From Chitinophagales bacterium (GTDB taxonomy: Bacteria > Bacteroidota > Bacteroidia > Chitinophagales > LD1), in assembly GCA_026129525.1 (NCBI GenBank), contig JAHCHW010000006.1, positions 252,705 to 316,704 on the forward strand: a stretch of 64,000 bases of DNA. The letters run 5' to 3'. The notes beneath the pieces are model-generated. The model did not search any database, was not told the DNA's origin, and worked only from the letters and a program-made list of their open reading frames with translations. A program made the translations under genes and the position numbers. Positions 17,229 to 25,657 of the stretch are shown piece after piece. The stretch's first letter is position 1, and each line of letters starts with the position of its first letter.

Positions 17229-18122
17229 ATGAACAAATTTATTCTTCTTCTGGCAGCAGTAACGCTTCCGTTTTTCATTTCGGCACAACAAAAAATAAGA
17301 GTAGTGCAACTGATACAAAATTGCAGTAAAGGCGAGCAGAATGCCTATCAAACTATCATTCCGCAGGCAACTTTAAAGGATGTAGAAAAAGACTGGAAAA
17401 CCTACATTAAAGCAAAGTCGAAAGGAAAAGTAGAAGAGCGTAGCGGTGAAATTTTTATTTACGGAGCGGTTAACAAAAATATAGCCCCGGAAGGTTTCAA
17501 TTTGTTCAGCACGCTGCTCGAAACAACAGAAGGAGTTTTACTTACTGCATGGTTTATGCGGGCCGATTCGGTTTTCATGTCGCGCGAAACTGCCCCCGAT
17601 AAAACACTCGCTGCCGAAAAGTACCTGTACGATTTTGCTATTATTGAATACAAGGCTGCTGTAAAAAACGAGTTGAATGCGGAAAACAAAAAACTTGCTG
17701 CGTTGGAAAGTGATTTGAAGCAACTTATCAATGACGAAGAAAAAGCGAGCAAAAAGATTAACGAGAACGAACGCTCCATTAGCCGTACTCGTACAGAAAT
17801 TCGCACTAACGAAAACGACCAACGCCTTAAGAAAGACCAAATAACCAAGCAGAAAGCTACGGTTGAGTCGCTTAAAAGCACACCGGGCGATGCACAAAAA
17901 GCAGCCGAGAAAACACTGAAAGGATTGGAGAATGAACTCAAAAAATTAGTAAACGAAAACGAGCGGCTCCACAAACAAATTGATAAAGCCGAAAAAGAAA
18001 TACGCGAAGAGCAGCGAAACGTTGACCGCAGCAAACAAGACCAGTACCTGAAGCGCTCCGATATTGACAGGCAAAAAACGGTTTGCAAATCGGTAGCTGA
18101 TAAACTCAGCAATATTAAATAG
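17229..18122 (+). CDS. Secreted coiled-coil protein of unknown function
   Basis: ATG 17229 gives 297 aa with a signal peptide (MNKFILLLAAVTLPFFISAQ); a longer frame upstream reads through the permease gene and is rejected. Residues about 25-135 form a compact domain (RVVQLIQNCSKGEQNAYQTI, WKTYIKAKSKGKVEER). Residues about 140-295 are a long charged coiled coil full of KxxxxE and ENE runs (KKINENERSISRTRTEIRTN). It lies 17 nt after the ABC permease and may be a periplasmic adaptor or structural partner, but this is only inference. Confidence 0.7.
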   Translation: MNKFILLLAAVTLPFFISAQQKIRVVQLIQNCSKGEQNAYQTIIPQATLKDVEKDWKTYIKAKSKGKVEERSGEIFIYGAVNKNIAPEGFNLFSTLLETTEGVLLTAWFMRADSVFMSRETAPDKTLAAEKYLYDFAIIEYKAAVKNELNAENKKLAALESDLKQLINDEEKASKKINENERSISRTRTEIRTNENDQRLKKDQITKQKATVESLKSTPGDAQKAAEKTLKGLENELKKLVNENERLHKQIDKAEKEIREEQRNVDRSKQDQYLKRSDIDRQKTVCKSVADKLSNIK

Positions 18123-18215
18123 TCTCTTCTTTAACCTCGTTTCATACAAATTGTCCAGAGGTTTTATATGCCTTCGAAATTGCTTTCTTTGTCGGGTGAA
18201 TAAAGAACTGCATAA

Positions 18216-19073
18216 ATGAAAGGAATTATACTGGCAGGTGGCAGCGGCACAAGACTCTATCCTATAACGTATGCTATCAGTAAGCAGATAATGCCTATTT
18301 ACGACAAGCCGATGATTTATTATCCCTTATCGGTTTTAATGAAAGCGGGCATCAACGAAATTCTCATTATTTCCACTCCCACCGATTTGCCGAATTTTGA
18401 ACGGTTATTGGGCGATGGAAAACAGTACGGCTGCAATTTTCAATATCAGGTACAGGAAATTCCCAACGGATTAGCGCAGGCGTTTGTACTGGGCGATTGG
18501 TTTATCGGCAGCGAAAAAGCAGCCCTAATTTTGGGCGATAACATTTTTTACGGCACAGGTCTCGATCAACTGTTGAAATCAAATGCCAGCCCCGATGGCG
18601 GTGTGGTATTTGCGTATCACGTTTCGGACCCGGAACGATACGGTGTGGTTGAATTTGACAGCAATGGCAGAGCAATTTCTATTGAAGAAAAACCGGCAAA
18701 ACCAAAGTCGAATTACGCGGTACCCGGTTTGTATTTTTATGACAACAATGTGGTAGAGATTGCAAAGAGTTTAAAGCCCAGCCCCCGCGGTGAATACGAA
18801 ATTACCGATGTAAACAAAGAGTATTTAAAGAATGGCAAACTACAGGTTGGTATTTTAGATAGAGGCACTGCATGGTTAGATACCGGCACGTTCGATTCGC
18901 TGATGCAGGCTTCGCAGTTTGTGCAGGTAATTGAGCAGCGGCAAGGATTAAAAGTGGGCTGTATTGAAGAAGAAGCATGGCGGCAGGGTTTTATTTCGAA
19001 CGAACAATTGCGTAAGTTGGCAGAGCCGCTCATGAAAAGCGGTTACGGAAAGTATTTGATGGAACTGATTTAG
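18216..19073 (+). CDS. rfbA: Glucose-1-phosphate thymidylyltransferase RfbA
   Basis: RfbA makes dTDP-glucose from dTTP and glucose 1-phosphate for deoxysugar synthesis. The nucleotide-binding start [18 protein letters not shown], the [14 protein letters not shown] block, ILGDNIFYG (metal Asp) and [13 protein letters not shown] are diagnostic. The length of 285 aa is full. It heads a three-gene sugar-nucleotide operon, with the next gene 4 nt downstream. rfbB, rfbC and rfbD are not in the window, so the fate of dTDP-glucose cannot be read here. Confidence 0.95.
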   Translation: MKGIILAGGSGTRLYPITYAISKQIMPIYDKPMIYYPLSVLMKAGINEILIISTPTDLPNFERLLGDGKQYGCNFQYQVQEIPNGLAQAFVLGDWFIGSEKAALILGDNIFYGTGLDQLLKSNASPDGGVVFAYHVSDPERYGVVEFDSNGRAISIEEKPAKPKSNYAVPGLYFYDNNVVEIAKSLKPSPRGEYEITDVNKEYLKNGKLQVGILDRGTAWLDTGTFDSLMQASQFVQVIEQRQGLKVGCIEEEAWRQGFISNEQLRKLAEPLMKSGYGKYLMELI

Positions 19074-19077
19074 TGTT

Positions 19078-20016
19078 ATGAAGAGAACTATACTTGTTAC
19101 CGGTGGAGCCGGATTTATTGGCAGTTGCCTGGTGGACAAACTGATTGAAGACGACAACAATTTTGTAGTAGTGGTAGATAATCTCTCTACCGGAAACATT
19201 AAGCGCCTGCCGAAAGTAAAGCAGGGAAACTGGAAATTCATTAAATGCAATTGTAACGAGTACCGCGACATTTCTGCCGTTGTTACTTCTTACAAGTTCG
19301 ATTATATCTTTCACTACGCTGCGGTGGTGGGCGTAAAGCGCACACTCGAACATCCGGCATGGGTGCTTAACGATATTCAGGGCATCAAATACATTCTCGA
19401 TTTAAGTAAGAACACCGGAGTTAAACGTGTATTTTTTTCGTCTTCATCCGAGGTGTACGGTGAGCCGTTCGAACATCCGCAAAATGAGCGCACTACTCCG
19501 CTCAACTCGCGGTTACCTTATGCCGTAGTAAAAAATGTAGGCGAAGCATTTCTGCGCTCGTACAAACAGGAATTTGATTTGGACTACACCATCTTCCGTT
19601 TCTTCAATACGTACGGTCCTAAGCAAAGCAGCGATTTTGTAATGACCCGTTTTATTAAATCGGCACTCAACAATTCAAAAATCACCATCTATGGCGATGG
19701 CTTGCAAACGCGCACCTTCTGCTACCGCGAGGATAATGTGGATGCTTGTATTCGAACTTTGTACGATAATCTGCATGTAAACGATACCGTGAACATTGGC
19801 AGCGATTTTGAAATTACGGTTTTGGATTTGGCAAAACTCATTATACAAATTACCGGCTCCAAATCGGAAATTGTGCATGTGCCGCCACTTGCTGAAGGAG
19901 ACATGACGCGCAGAAAACCCGACATTACCAAAATGCAAAATCTACTCGGCAGACCAATGATTACCATTGAGGAAGGCATACGCAAAACCATTGAAAGCGG
20001 GCAGTATAATTATTAA
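19078..20016 (+). CDS. NAD-dependent epimerase/dehydratase, UDP-glucuronate decarboxylase-like
   Basis: This extended SDR has VTGGAGFIGSCLVDKL, SSSSEVYG with the catalytic Ser/Glu region, and YAVVK as the YxxxK pair. The RFFNTYGP block and the GDGLQTRTFCYREDNVDACI stretch are closest to UDP-glucuronate decarboxylase (UXS) and dTDP-glucose dehydratase families. It lies between rfbA and galE with short spacing (4 nt and 48 nt). Exact substrate is undecided between UDP-GlcA and another nucleotide sugar. Confidence 0.8.
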   Translation: MKRTILVTGGAGFIGSCLVDKLIEDDNNFVVVVDNLSTGNIKRLPKVKQGNWKFIKCNCNEYRDISAVVTSYKFDYIFHYAAVVGVKRTLEHPAWVLNDIQGIKYILDLSKNTGVKRVFFSSSSEVYGEPFEHPQNERTTPLNSRLPYAVVKNVGEAFLRSYKQEFDLDYTIFRFFNTYGPKQSSDFVMTRFIKSALNNSKITIYGDGLQTRTFCYREDNVDACIRTLYDNLHVNDTVNIGSDFEITVLDLAKLIIQITGSKSEIVHVPPLAEGDMTRRKPDITKMQNLLGRPMITIEEGIRKTIESGQYNY

Positions 20017-20064
20017 CCATTCCTTTAACTCGCCCGAAAGAGAGAAAACAATTCATAGCCACTC

Positions 20065-21138
20065 ATGTCGGATAATTTTCAAAAGCAAGTGCAGTCCGGT
20101 TCCTCCGCTTCGGGGAGGGTAGGTGGGGCGATTTTAGTTACCGGTGGAACCGGTTACATTGGCTCGCATACGGTTGTTGACCTTCTTAACAATAACTTCG
20201 ATGTTGTAAGCATTGATAGCAACATCCGCTCAAAGCCCGTTACCGTTAGCCGTATTGAAAGCATAACCGGAAAGAGAATAGCGAATTATCCCATTGATCT
20301 GTGCAACAAAGAAGCCGTTCGTAAAGTTTTTCAGGAGAGTAATTTTTCGGGCATTATTCACTTTGCCGCCTTAAAATCGGTTCCCGAATCGGTCGAAAAA
20401 CCTCTGCTTTATTACCGCAATAATCTCATCTCGCTCATCAATTTACTTGAATTAGCCGATGAATTTGGCGTGCGCGATTTTGTGTTTTCTTCTTCCTGTT
20501 CGGTGTACGGAAACACCAGCGATTTACCGGTTACCGAAAACACTCCGTTTGCTCCGGCTGAATCGCCCTATGCTCATACAAAGCAGATAGGAGAGGAGAT
20601 TATCCGCGCTCACTCCAAAATCTCAAAGGGCAAGTTTGTGCTGTTGCGGTACTTTAACCCAGTTGGCGCACACGAAAGCGGAAAATTAGGAGAAGATACT
20701 ACCGATGTAATTACCGCAGTTGTGCCGCGGATTACCGGAACAGCAATGGGTAAGTATCCGCAGTTTACAGTTTTCGGAAATGATTACGATACCCGCGATG
20801 GTACCTGCGTGCGCGATTACATTCACGTAATGGATATTGCCAATGCACACACAAAGGCGGTGCAATATCTGCAAAACGATATGCAGCAACAAGCAGTAGA
20901 AGTATTCAACCTTGGCACAGGGAACGGTGTTACGGTGTTAGAGGCTATACAGTCTTTTGAACGGGTAAGTGGTAAAAAACTAAACTACCGCCTTGGCGAA
21001 CGCAGAGCAGGCGATGTAATTTCTATTTATGCCAATAACGAAAAAGCCCGTACTATGTTGGGTTGGAACATTGAGCGCAACTTAGATACAATGATGCACA
21101 CCGCATGGCAGTGGGAACAACAGTTAGCAAACGAGTAA
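20065..21138 (+). CDS. galE: UDP-glucose 4-epimerase GalE with a repeat-derived N-terminal extension
   Basis: GalE interconverts UDP-glucose and UDP-galactose. The core starts at AILVTGGTGYIGSHTVVDLL (about residue 22) and contains FSSSCSVYGN, YAHTK (YxxxK), LLRYFNPVGAHESG and RDYIHVMDIANAH, all GalE hallmarks. The core of about 336 aa is normal. The first about 21 residues (MSDNFQKQVQSGSSASGRVG) are extra compared with the family and are encoded partly by a hairpin-forming element. No ATG occurs at the usual core start, so the extension is probably translated. Confidence 0.93.
   Translation: MSDNFQKQVQSGSSASGRVGGAILVTGGTGYIGSHTVVDLLNNNFDVVSIDSNIRSKPVTVSRIESITGKRIANYPIDLCNKEAVRKVFQESNFSGIIHFAALKSVPESVEKPLLYYRNNLISLINLLELADEFGVRDFVFSSSCSVYGNTSDLPVTENTPFAPAESPYAHTKQIGEEIIRAHSKISKGKFVLLRYFNPVGAHESGKLGEDTTDVITAVVPRITGTAMGKYPQFTVFGNDYDTRDGTCVRDYIHVMDIANAHTKAVQYLQNDMQQQAVEVFNLGTGNGVTVLEAIQSFERVSGKKLNYRLGERRAGDVISIYANNEKARTMLGWNIERNLDTMMHTAWQWEQQLANE
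20094..20131 (+). repeat. Hairpin-forming element inside the 5' end of galE
   Basis: CCTCC (20102-20106) and GGAGG (20114-20118) enclose GCTTCGG, followed by GTAGGTGGGGC. It matches in form the CTCC..GGAGGGTTAGGGTGGGG dispersed repeats I remember from many Bacteroidota genomes. It encodes the GSSASGRVGG stretch of the GalE extension. The block is richer in G and C than the flanking gene. Confidence 0.5.
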
Positions 21139-21152
21139 TGCGGTAAAACAGC

Positions 21153-21635
21153 TTACTTCTTCCCCTTCTTCTTAGTAACCGGTTTTGCTTTCTTTTTAGC
21201 TGCCGGTGCTTTTTTCTTAACGGGTTCTGCTTTCTTGGCAGGCTTCTTAACTGCTTTCTTTTCGGACTTGGCTACGGGTTTTACCGGTTTAGCTACTGGT
21301 TTTGGTTCTGGTTTACTAACAGGCTCTGCCTTTTTAGCTGCGGCTGCTTCTGCTTTTTTAGCCAATAAGGCTTGCAACTTAAGGGCTGCCTTTGCTTCTT
21401 TAGCCTTCTGCTTTTGTGCGGCATGAGCCAGCACTTCATTCATCCATTCGCCTTTTTTGTGCAAACCGAGTACCTGCACATTTTTATTCTCTCTGCGATA
21501 TTCCTCTACGGCTTCCAACATTTCGGCTTCGGTTTCCTTGCGGATTTTAATGCCTGATGATGCGCCTTTGTTGAACACTTCCAAATAGTAACCGTCTCGT
21601 AATCCTTTGTTCCGGCTTGGTGGGCGACCTTTCAT
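21153..21635 (-). CDS. Basic histone-H1-like protein with Lys/Ala/Pro tail
   Basis: The first about 55 residues form a small domain (PPSRNKGLRDGYYLEVFNKG, then SSGIKIRKETEAEMLEAVEE) that I do not recognise by name. From about residue 75 the protein is a long tail of AKKAEP, KPVAKPVKPVAK and KKPAKKAEPVKKKAPAAKKK units. Such tails bind nucleic acids through charge. A related tail begins the DksA-like protein at 45815. It converges on galE with a 14-nt gap. A chromatin or RNA role is inference. Confidence 0.75.
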   Translation of the reverse strand: MKGRPPSRNKGLRDGYYLEVFNKGASSGIKIRKETEAEMLEAVEEYRRENKNVQVLGLHKKGEWMNEVLAHAAQKQKAKEAKAALKLQALLAKKAEAAAAKKAEPVSKPEPKPVAKPVKPVAKSEKKAVKKPAKKAEPVKKKAPAAKKKAKPVTKKKGKK

Positions 21636-21730
21636 AGAATTTTCTTTACGGGTGGAAAATACATTTTTTCTTGAATGTAGGTAATGCTCTGTAAAAACTT
21701 TTCGGCATTTGTGCGGCTTGTTTTAGCGTT

Positions 21731-21738
21731 TATCTTCG
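21731..21738 (+). promoter_or_regulatory. Candidate -7 box (TATCTTCG)
   Basis: One mismatch to TAnnTTTG, followed by TGCCTCG. It lies 35 nt before the acyl-CoA dehydrogenase ATG and supports that start over an upstream one. Confidence 0.45.
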
Positions 21739-21773
21739 TGCCTCGTTATTCAAAACAGATAACAAACTCCTCT

Positions 21774-22913
21774 ATGAACTTTCAACTTACCGAAGAACAC
21801 CTCATGATACGACAGGCAGCACGCGATTTTGCTCAAAATGACTGCAAGCCCGGGGTAATTGAGCGCGACACAGCCATGACTTTCCCTAAAGAACAAGTGA
21901 AAAAAATGGCGGAACTCGGTTTTTTAGGCATGATGGTTTCGCCCGAATATGGCGGAGGCGGTATGGATACCCTCAGCTATGTTATAGCTATGGAAGAAAT
22001 TTCGAAGGTGGACGCTTCGTGCTCCGTAATTATGAGCGTTAATAATTCGCTTGTTTGCTGGGGGCTGGAAGAGTACGGCTCCGAACAACAAAAACAGAAA
22101 TACTTAACGCCACTGGCAAAGGGCGAAAAAATTGGCGCGTTTTGCCTTAGCGAGCCAGAAGCCGGCAGCGATGCCACTTCGCAGCGCACCACCGCTATTG
22201 ATAAAGGCGACCACTATCTGCTTAACGGCACTAAAAACTGGATTACCAACGGTGGCAGCGCCTCCACTTATTTAGTAATTGCCCAAACCGATACCGCCAA
22301 AGGGCACCGCGGCATTAATGTACTGATAGTGGAAAGAGGAATGCCGGGTTTTGAGATTGCTAAGAAAGAAGACAAACTGGGCATACGCGCCAGCGATACA
22401 CACACCCTTATTTTTAACGATGTAAAAGTGCCCAAAGAAAACCGCATTGGCGAAGACGGTTTCGGATTTAAGTTTGCCATGAAAACCCTCAGTGGCGGAC
22501 GTATAGGCATAGCTGCGCAGGCATTGGGAATTGCCGCTGGCGCTTACGAACTGGCGGCTGCTTACAGCAAACAACGCAAAGCTTTCGGTAAGGAAATTAT
22601 TAACCATCAGGCAGTGGCATTTAAGTTAGCCGATATGGCTACCGAAATTGAAGCGGCTCGTTTGTTGGTATATAAAGCTGCCCGCCTTAAAGATCAAGGC
22701 AAAAACTATGACATAGCTTCGGCAATGGCTAAAGTGTTTGCCTCCGAAACCGCCATGAAAGTTACCACCGAAGCCGTGCAGGTGCATGGCGGCTATGGTT
22801 ATGTAAAAGAATACCACGTGGAGCGCCTTATGCGCGATGCAAAAATTACCCAGATATACGAAGGCACCAGCGAAGTGCAGCGTATTGTAATATCACGCGG
22901 TGTGCTTGCTTAA
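21774..22913 (+). CDS. Acyl-CoA dehydrogenase
   Basis: ATG 21774 gives MNFQLTEEHLMIRQAARDFA, the family's usual start, and 379 aa, the usual length; an open frame runs further upstream but holds the probable promoter. The FAD-binding blocks FCLSEPEAGSD and NGTKNWITNGGSASTYLV are present. The catalytic base is the Glu in QIYEGTSEVQRIVI, its position in short/branched-chain enzymes. It introduces a 2,3-double bond in acyl-CoA and passes electrons to ETF. Chain-length specificity is not readable. The 3' end overlaps the convergent membrane-protein gene by 21 nt. Confidence 0.95.
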   Translation: MNFQLTEEHLMIRQAARDFAQNDCKPGVIERDTAMTFPKEQVKKMAELGFLGMMVSPEYGGGGMDTLSYVIAMEEISKVDASCSVIMSVNNSLVCWGLEEYGSEQQKQKYLTPLAKGEKIGAFCLSEPEAGSDATSQRTTAIDKGDHYLLNGTKNWITNGGSASTYLVIAQTDTAKGHRGINVLIVERGMPGFEIAKKEDKLGIRASDTHTLIFNDVKVPKENRIGEDGFGFKFAMKTLSGGRIGIAAQALGIAAGAYELAAAYSKQRKAFGKEIINHQAVAFKLADMATEIEAARLLVYKAARLKDQGKNYDIASAMAKVFASETAMKVTTEAVQVHGGYGYVKEYHVERLMRDAKITQIYEGTSEVQRIVISRGVLA

Positions 22914-23753
22914 GCCATCCATGCCAAAATAGAACAGATGTAGCAGCATTATTACCGCAAAACCTTCGGCAGGTTGCATTACGTGGTACCAAATATTGTG
23001 CGAAGGATGAAAACGTAAAAACGGCTCGGGAGTAATGCGCTCGTTCATTATTAAAAGAGTGTTACCGCAAGTATCGCTTGCGTAAGGTGCAATAAAACAT
23101 AACTGCACGGCTGCTAACACAAGTATTATCAGCAGTGCCCAGCTAATAAACTCTGCTCTGCGGGTAAGTGCTATATGGTGTTTAGCGTTTTTTATGCCGA
23201 GTATCATCAGCGCGCTCATGGTTAATCCGCAGCCGTAGGTATCCATCAGTATATCGTTCAAATCAAAATAATCGTTCCAGTCGGGGTACAGGAGAATGTA
23301 CTGATACCATTCATCAATAAGCATAAACGGCAGTGTAAAAAACACTGCGGCACCAAAGCGGCTAACCAGCGGAAAAATGAGAAAAGACAGAAACGTAAAT
23401 TCCATGGCATGTATTACTTCAATATTCGAATCGAACATAAACCGCGAGTGAATAACCAACAGCAAAAGCGTTGCAACGAGATAGAAAACTTTGAGTCTTC
23501 GGTTTTCGCGGTGTTGCCTGAATGCTTTTACAAGCACATAAATTACCGCAGCCACAACCGATAAAAAAATAACTGCAACAGCGACATTATACAGTTCAAT
23601 GCCTATTCGCTTTTCAATAGCAATGGAAAGCAATACCAGCGGATGGTGCATAAACAGAATAAAAAAGAAGTAAGCTGTAACCAACACTACATTCAGCGCT
23701 GGGTGGGCGCGCAAATAATCAACTATGCGCTGAATGTGCTCGGTGGTTTTCAT
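22893..23753 (-). CDS. Integral membrane protein with a VanZ-like signature
   Basis: This 286-aa protein has about eight hydrophobic helices. In the middle, FMLIDEWYQYILLYPDW...DLNDILMDTYGCGL recalls the VanZ-like motif (DExxQ, then D-x(2)-D-x(2)-x-N/D-x-x-G). VanZ-like proteins are associated with glycopeptide resistance and cell-surface lipid or wall steps, but most are uncharacterised. The gene converges on the acyl-CoA dehydrogenase gene and overlaps it by 21 nt. The family call is tentative. Confidence 0.55.
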   Translation of the reverse strand: MKTTEHIQRIVDYLRAHPALNVVLVTAYFFFILFMHHPLVLLSIAIEKRIGIELYNVAVAVIFLSVVAAVIYVLVKAFRQHRENRRLKVFYLVATLLLLVIHSRFMFDSNIEVIHAMEFTFLSFLIFPLVSRFGAAVFFTLPFMLIDEWYQYILLYPDWNDYFDLNDILMDTYGCGLTMSALMILGIKNAKHHIALTRRAEFISWALLIILVLAAVQLCFIAPYASDTCGNTLLIMNERITPEPFLRFHPSHNIWYHVMQPAEGFAVIMLLHLFYFGMDGLSKHTA

Positions 23754-23802
23754 TTAAACTAAGAATGCATTTGCGGTAAACACGTTTCCGGCAAACTCAT
23801 TT

Positions 23803-25323
23803 CTATCTTACAATGGCTATTTGCTTTACAGCAGCTATGCCGTTGTCGGTTTGCAGGGTAAGCAGATAAGCGCCTTCGGGCAAATTTTCAGTTTGCACTT
23901 TTATGCTCAACTTATCGGTTGATGAATAGAAATGCTGCCGAAGCAGCTTTCTTCCCGTAAGGTCAAAAATTTCAATTACCCCTTCATTTTCTGAGAGAGT
24001 GCTTAGGTCGGCATCCAGTAAAAAATAATCTGCTGCAGGCTGGGGATATATTTCAACTGTTAACGGATAAGCCGTTGCATGAACCGATGAAACAAGTTGT
24101 GTACTGTCAATCAAAAAATACAAATCGCCCGATTGGCACTGTCCTTCCGATGCCACCAGCATTACATAGTGTAAAGCGGTATCGGGCGTTACGGTAATGC
24201 TGTTAGCGGTTAAAGAATACGCGCAGGGAATAGAACACCATTGCAGTTGTGCGTTGCCGTTATCGTTGCTAACCTGTGCAGTAAGGGTTGCATCGGGCGC
24301 ACCGGGGGCATAAAACAAGGTATCGCCCGGAGTTACATCGGCAGTTAGCGGGCAACAGAAGGAGCGGTCGTTCACTAACGCGTGCATACGCAACATAATA
24401 CGGTAAACTACACTGTAGATATACTCCATGCCCATATCTTCCGAAGGGTGATCTTTACCTTCCATGGTGTAGAGGTAACTGCAAACGCCTTTGGTGCGCG
24501 CTATCGAATCAACCACATAACTTCCCTGCAAATCGAAAACTCCGCCTAGTAATCCTCCGCCAAATGCGCCATAAGCGTACGGCACCACCTGGTCGGCATT
24601 GCCATGTGCCGAAATAATCGGTTTGTCGCCCGCTTCCACCCAATTGGCATTTATCAGCGCTCCTGCAATGTTTACGGTGCCTATACTATTCCAGCTATAG
24701 TTTTGATAAAACCCCGAACTACTGTAAAAGCCGCCCAAGGCATTAAGTGCGTTGATATTTCCCATTTCGCTCATTTCAGAAGGCTTATCGCAGTGGGCCA
24801 CCATCAATGCGCTTATGGCACCCGAAGAGGCACCGCCAATAATTATCCGGCTGGTATCAATCCGCCAGTTGTTGCCTAACTCTGAATAGTCGGCTTTAAG
24901 ATGTTGCACGGCAGCGCGAATCTCCTGCATGGGACGAAAAAAAATACGCATATGTTGCAACGCAAGAATTTCCGAAAGTTTTACGCCCACACGATAATCA
25001 ATTGCCACACTTACATAGCCCGCGCGTGTAAAATGGCGGCATACTTCTTTTACATACCAGTCGTTTTTGCTGCCTTGCACAAAGGCTCCGCCAAAGGCAA
25101 ACACCATTGCCGGGCGAAGCGAAAGTGTATCGCCATAAGGTTGGTAAACATCCATGTATAAATTCTGTGTATCGCCATCGGCATTTACGCCACGTGCAAA
25201 AAGCACGGTTTCTTTGGTAATGGAATCGAATACAGGAGAAAGATACCGGCAGTCGGTACAACTTTGGCTGTTAACGTTCAATGCAAAAGCAAACGAGAAA
25301 ATAGCAGGGATAAAATATTTCAT
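23803..25323 (-). CDS. Secreted alpha/beta-hydrolase (esterase) with T9SS type A sorting domain
   Basis: A signal peptide (MKYFIPAIFSFAFALNVNSQ) precedes a carboxylesterase-like domain (about 35-310): oxyanion-hole region AFGGAFVQG, nucleophile elbow GGASSGA with Ser166, and a HGNADQVVPYAYG loop that could hold the acid. MEGKDHPSEDMG may supply the catalytic His. A short beta-rich linker (about 325-415) follows, then a type A sorting domain (VEIYPQPAADYFLLDADLST ... LPEGAYLLTLQTDNGIAAVK). It should act outside the cell on an ester, perhaps an acylated polysaccharide. It is divergent from aconitase. Confidence 0.85.
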   Translation of the reverse strand: MKYFIPAIFSFAFALNVNSQSCTDCRYLSPVFDSITKETVLFARGVNADGDTQNLYMDVYQPYGDTLSLRPAMVFAFGGAFVQGSKNDWYVKEVCRHFTRAGYVSVAIDYRVGVKLSEILALQHMRIFFRPMQEIRAAVQHLKADYSELGNNWRIDTSRIIIGGASSGAISALMVAHCDKPSEMSEMGNINALNALGGFYSSSGFYQNYSWNSIGTVNIAGALINANWVEAGDKPIISAHGNADQVVPYAYGAFGGGLLGGVFDLQGSYVVDSIARTKGVCSYLYTMEGKDHPSEDMGMEYIYSVVYRIMLRMHALVNDRSFCCPLTADVTPGDTLFYAPGAPDATLTAQVSNDNGNAQLQWCSIPCAYSLTANSITVTPDTALHYVMLVASEGQCQSGDLYFLIDSTQLVSSVHATAYPLTVEIYPQPAADYFLLDADLSTLSENEGVIEIFDLTGRKLLRQHFYSSTDKLSIKVQTENLPEGAYLLTLQTDNGIAAVKQIAIVR

Positions 25324-25445
25324 TGCTCTTCAGTTTTTGTTGGCAATAAAGAAATAACAATTTTCGCCAGATTGTTAGTAGTAAATACTATGCCAATGAT
25401 TTTCATAAACCTGTTTGGCGGAGTTTTGAACGAGCGAATGTTTTA

Positions 25446-25481
25446 ATTTGCAACTACTCATGATTAACAAGAGTTGCAAAT
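25446..25481. promoter_or_regulatory. Inverted repeat ATTTGCAACT / AGTTGCAAAT
   Basis: Perfect 10-nt arms (25446-25455 and 25472-25481) are separated by 16 nt. It lies over 100 nt upstream of the aconitase promoter and could be an operator for either divergent gene. Symmetry is seen; function is inferred. Confidence 0.45.
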
Positions 25482-25547
25482 GCATTTTAGATTGCTATGC
25501 AAACAAGAAACTCTTGTAACACTTTGTAAAAAAATGCTTGCATCATT

Positions 25548-25565
25548 TTAGCGAAAATTCGCTAA
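25548..25565. promoter_or_regulatory. Perfect palindrome TTAGCGAAAATTCGCTAA (candidate operator)
   Basis: The 18-bp sequence is symmetrical throughout (8-nt arms, AA/TT centre). It ends 27 nt before the -7 box of aconitase, where the -33 region would lie, so a dimeric regulator bound here would compete with RNA polymerase. Confidence 0.6.
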
Positions 25566-25592
25566 TTCCTTTCCCCTTGTCCTAAATCCTTC

Positions 25593-25600
25593 TACATTTG
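25593..25600 (+). promoter_or_regulatory. acn: Aconitase -7 box (TACATTTG)
   Basis: An exact TAnnTTTG match followed by CGCCCGC, as at other promoters of growth genes in the window. It predicts a leader of about 50 nt that contains the heptamer array. Confidence 0.6.
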
Positions 25601-25623
25601 CGCCCGCTGTTTTTGGTTTCATC

Positions 25624-25651
25624 AAACTACTAATTACTAACTACTAAATAC
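25624..25651 (+). repeat. Tandem heptamers in the aconitase leader
   Basis: Four consecutive 7-nt units: AAACTAC, TAATTAC, TAACTAC, TAAATAC, consensus TAAnTAC. They end 6 nt before ATG 25658. The same period and position are seen before murA. Confidence 0.7.
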
Positions 25652-25657
25652 ACAACA

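Larger units (their letters stand above)
25324..25657. other. Long divergent intergenic region with several inverted repeats
   Basis: This 334-nt gap between the esterase and aconitase has no plausible gene. It holds two clear inverted repeats, a -7 box and a heptamer array, listed separately. A smaller repeat ACAAG/CTTGT lies near 25503-25517. It is the most structured noncoding stretch in the window. Confidence 0.7.

Noticed and set aside
17459..18112. A 217-codon Ser/Phe-rich open frame antisense to the coiled-coil gene
   Set aside because: Ser/Phe richness is the expected complement of Lys/Glu-rich coiled-coil codons.
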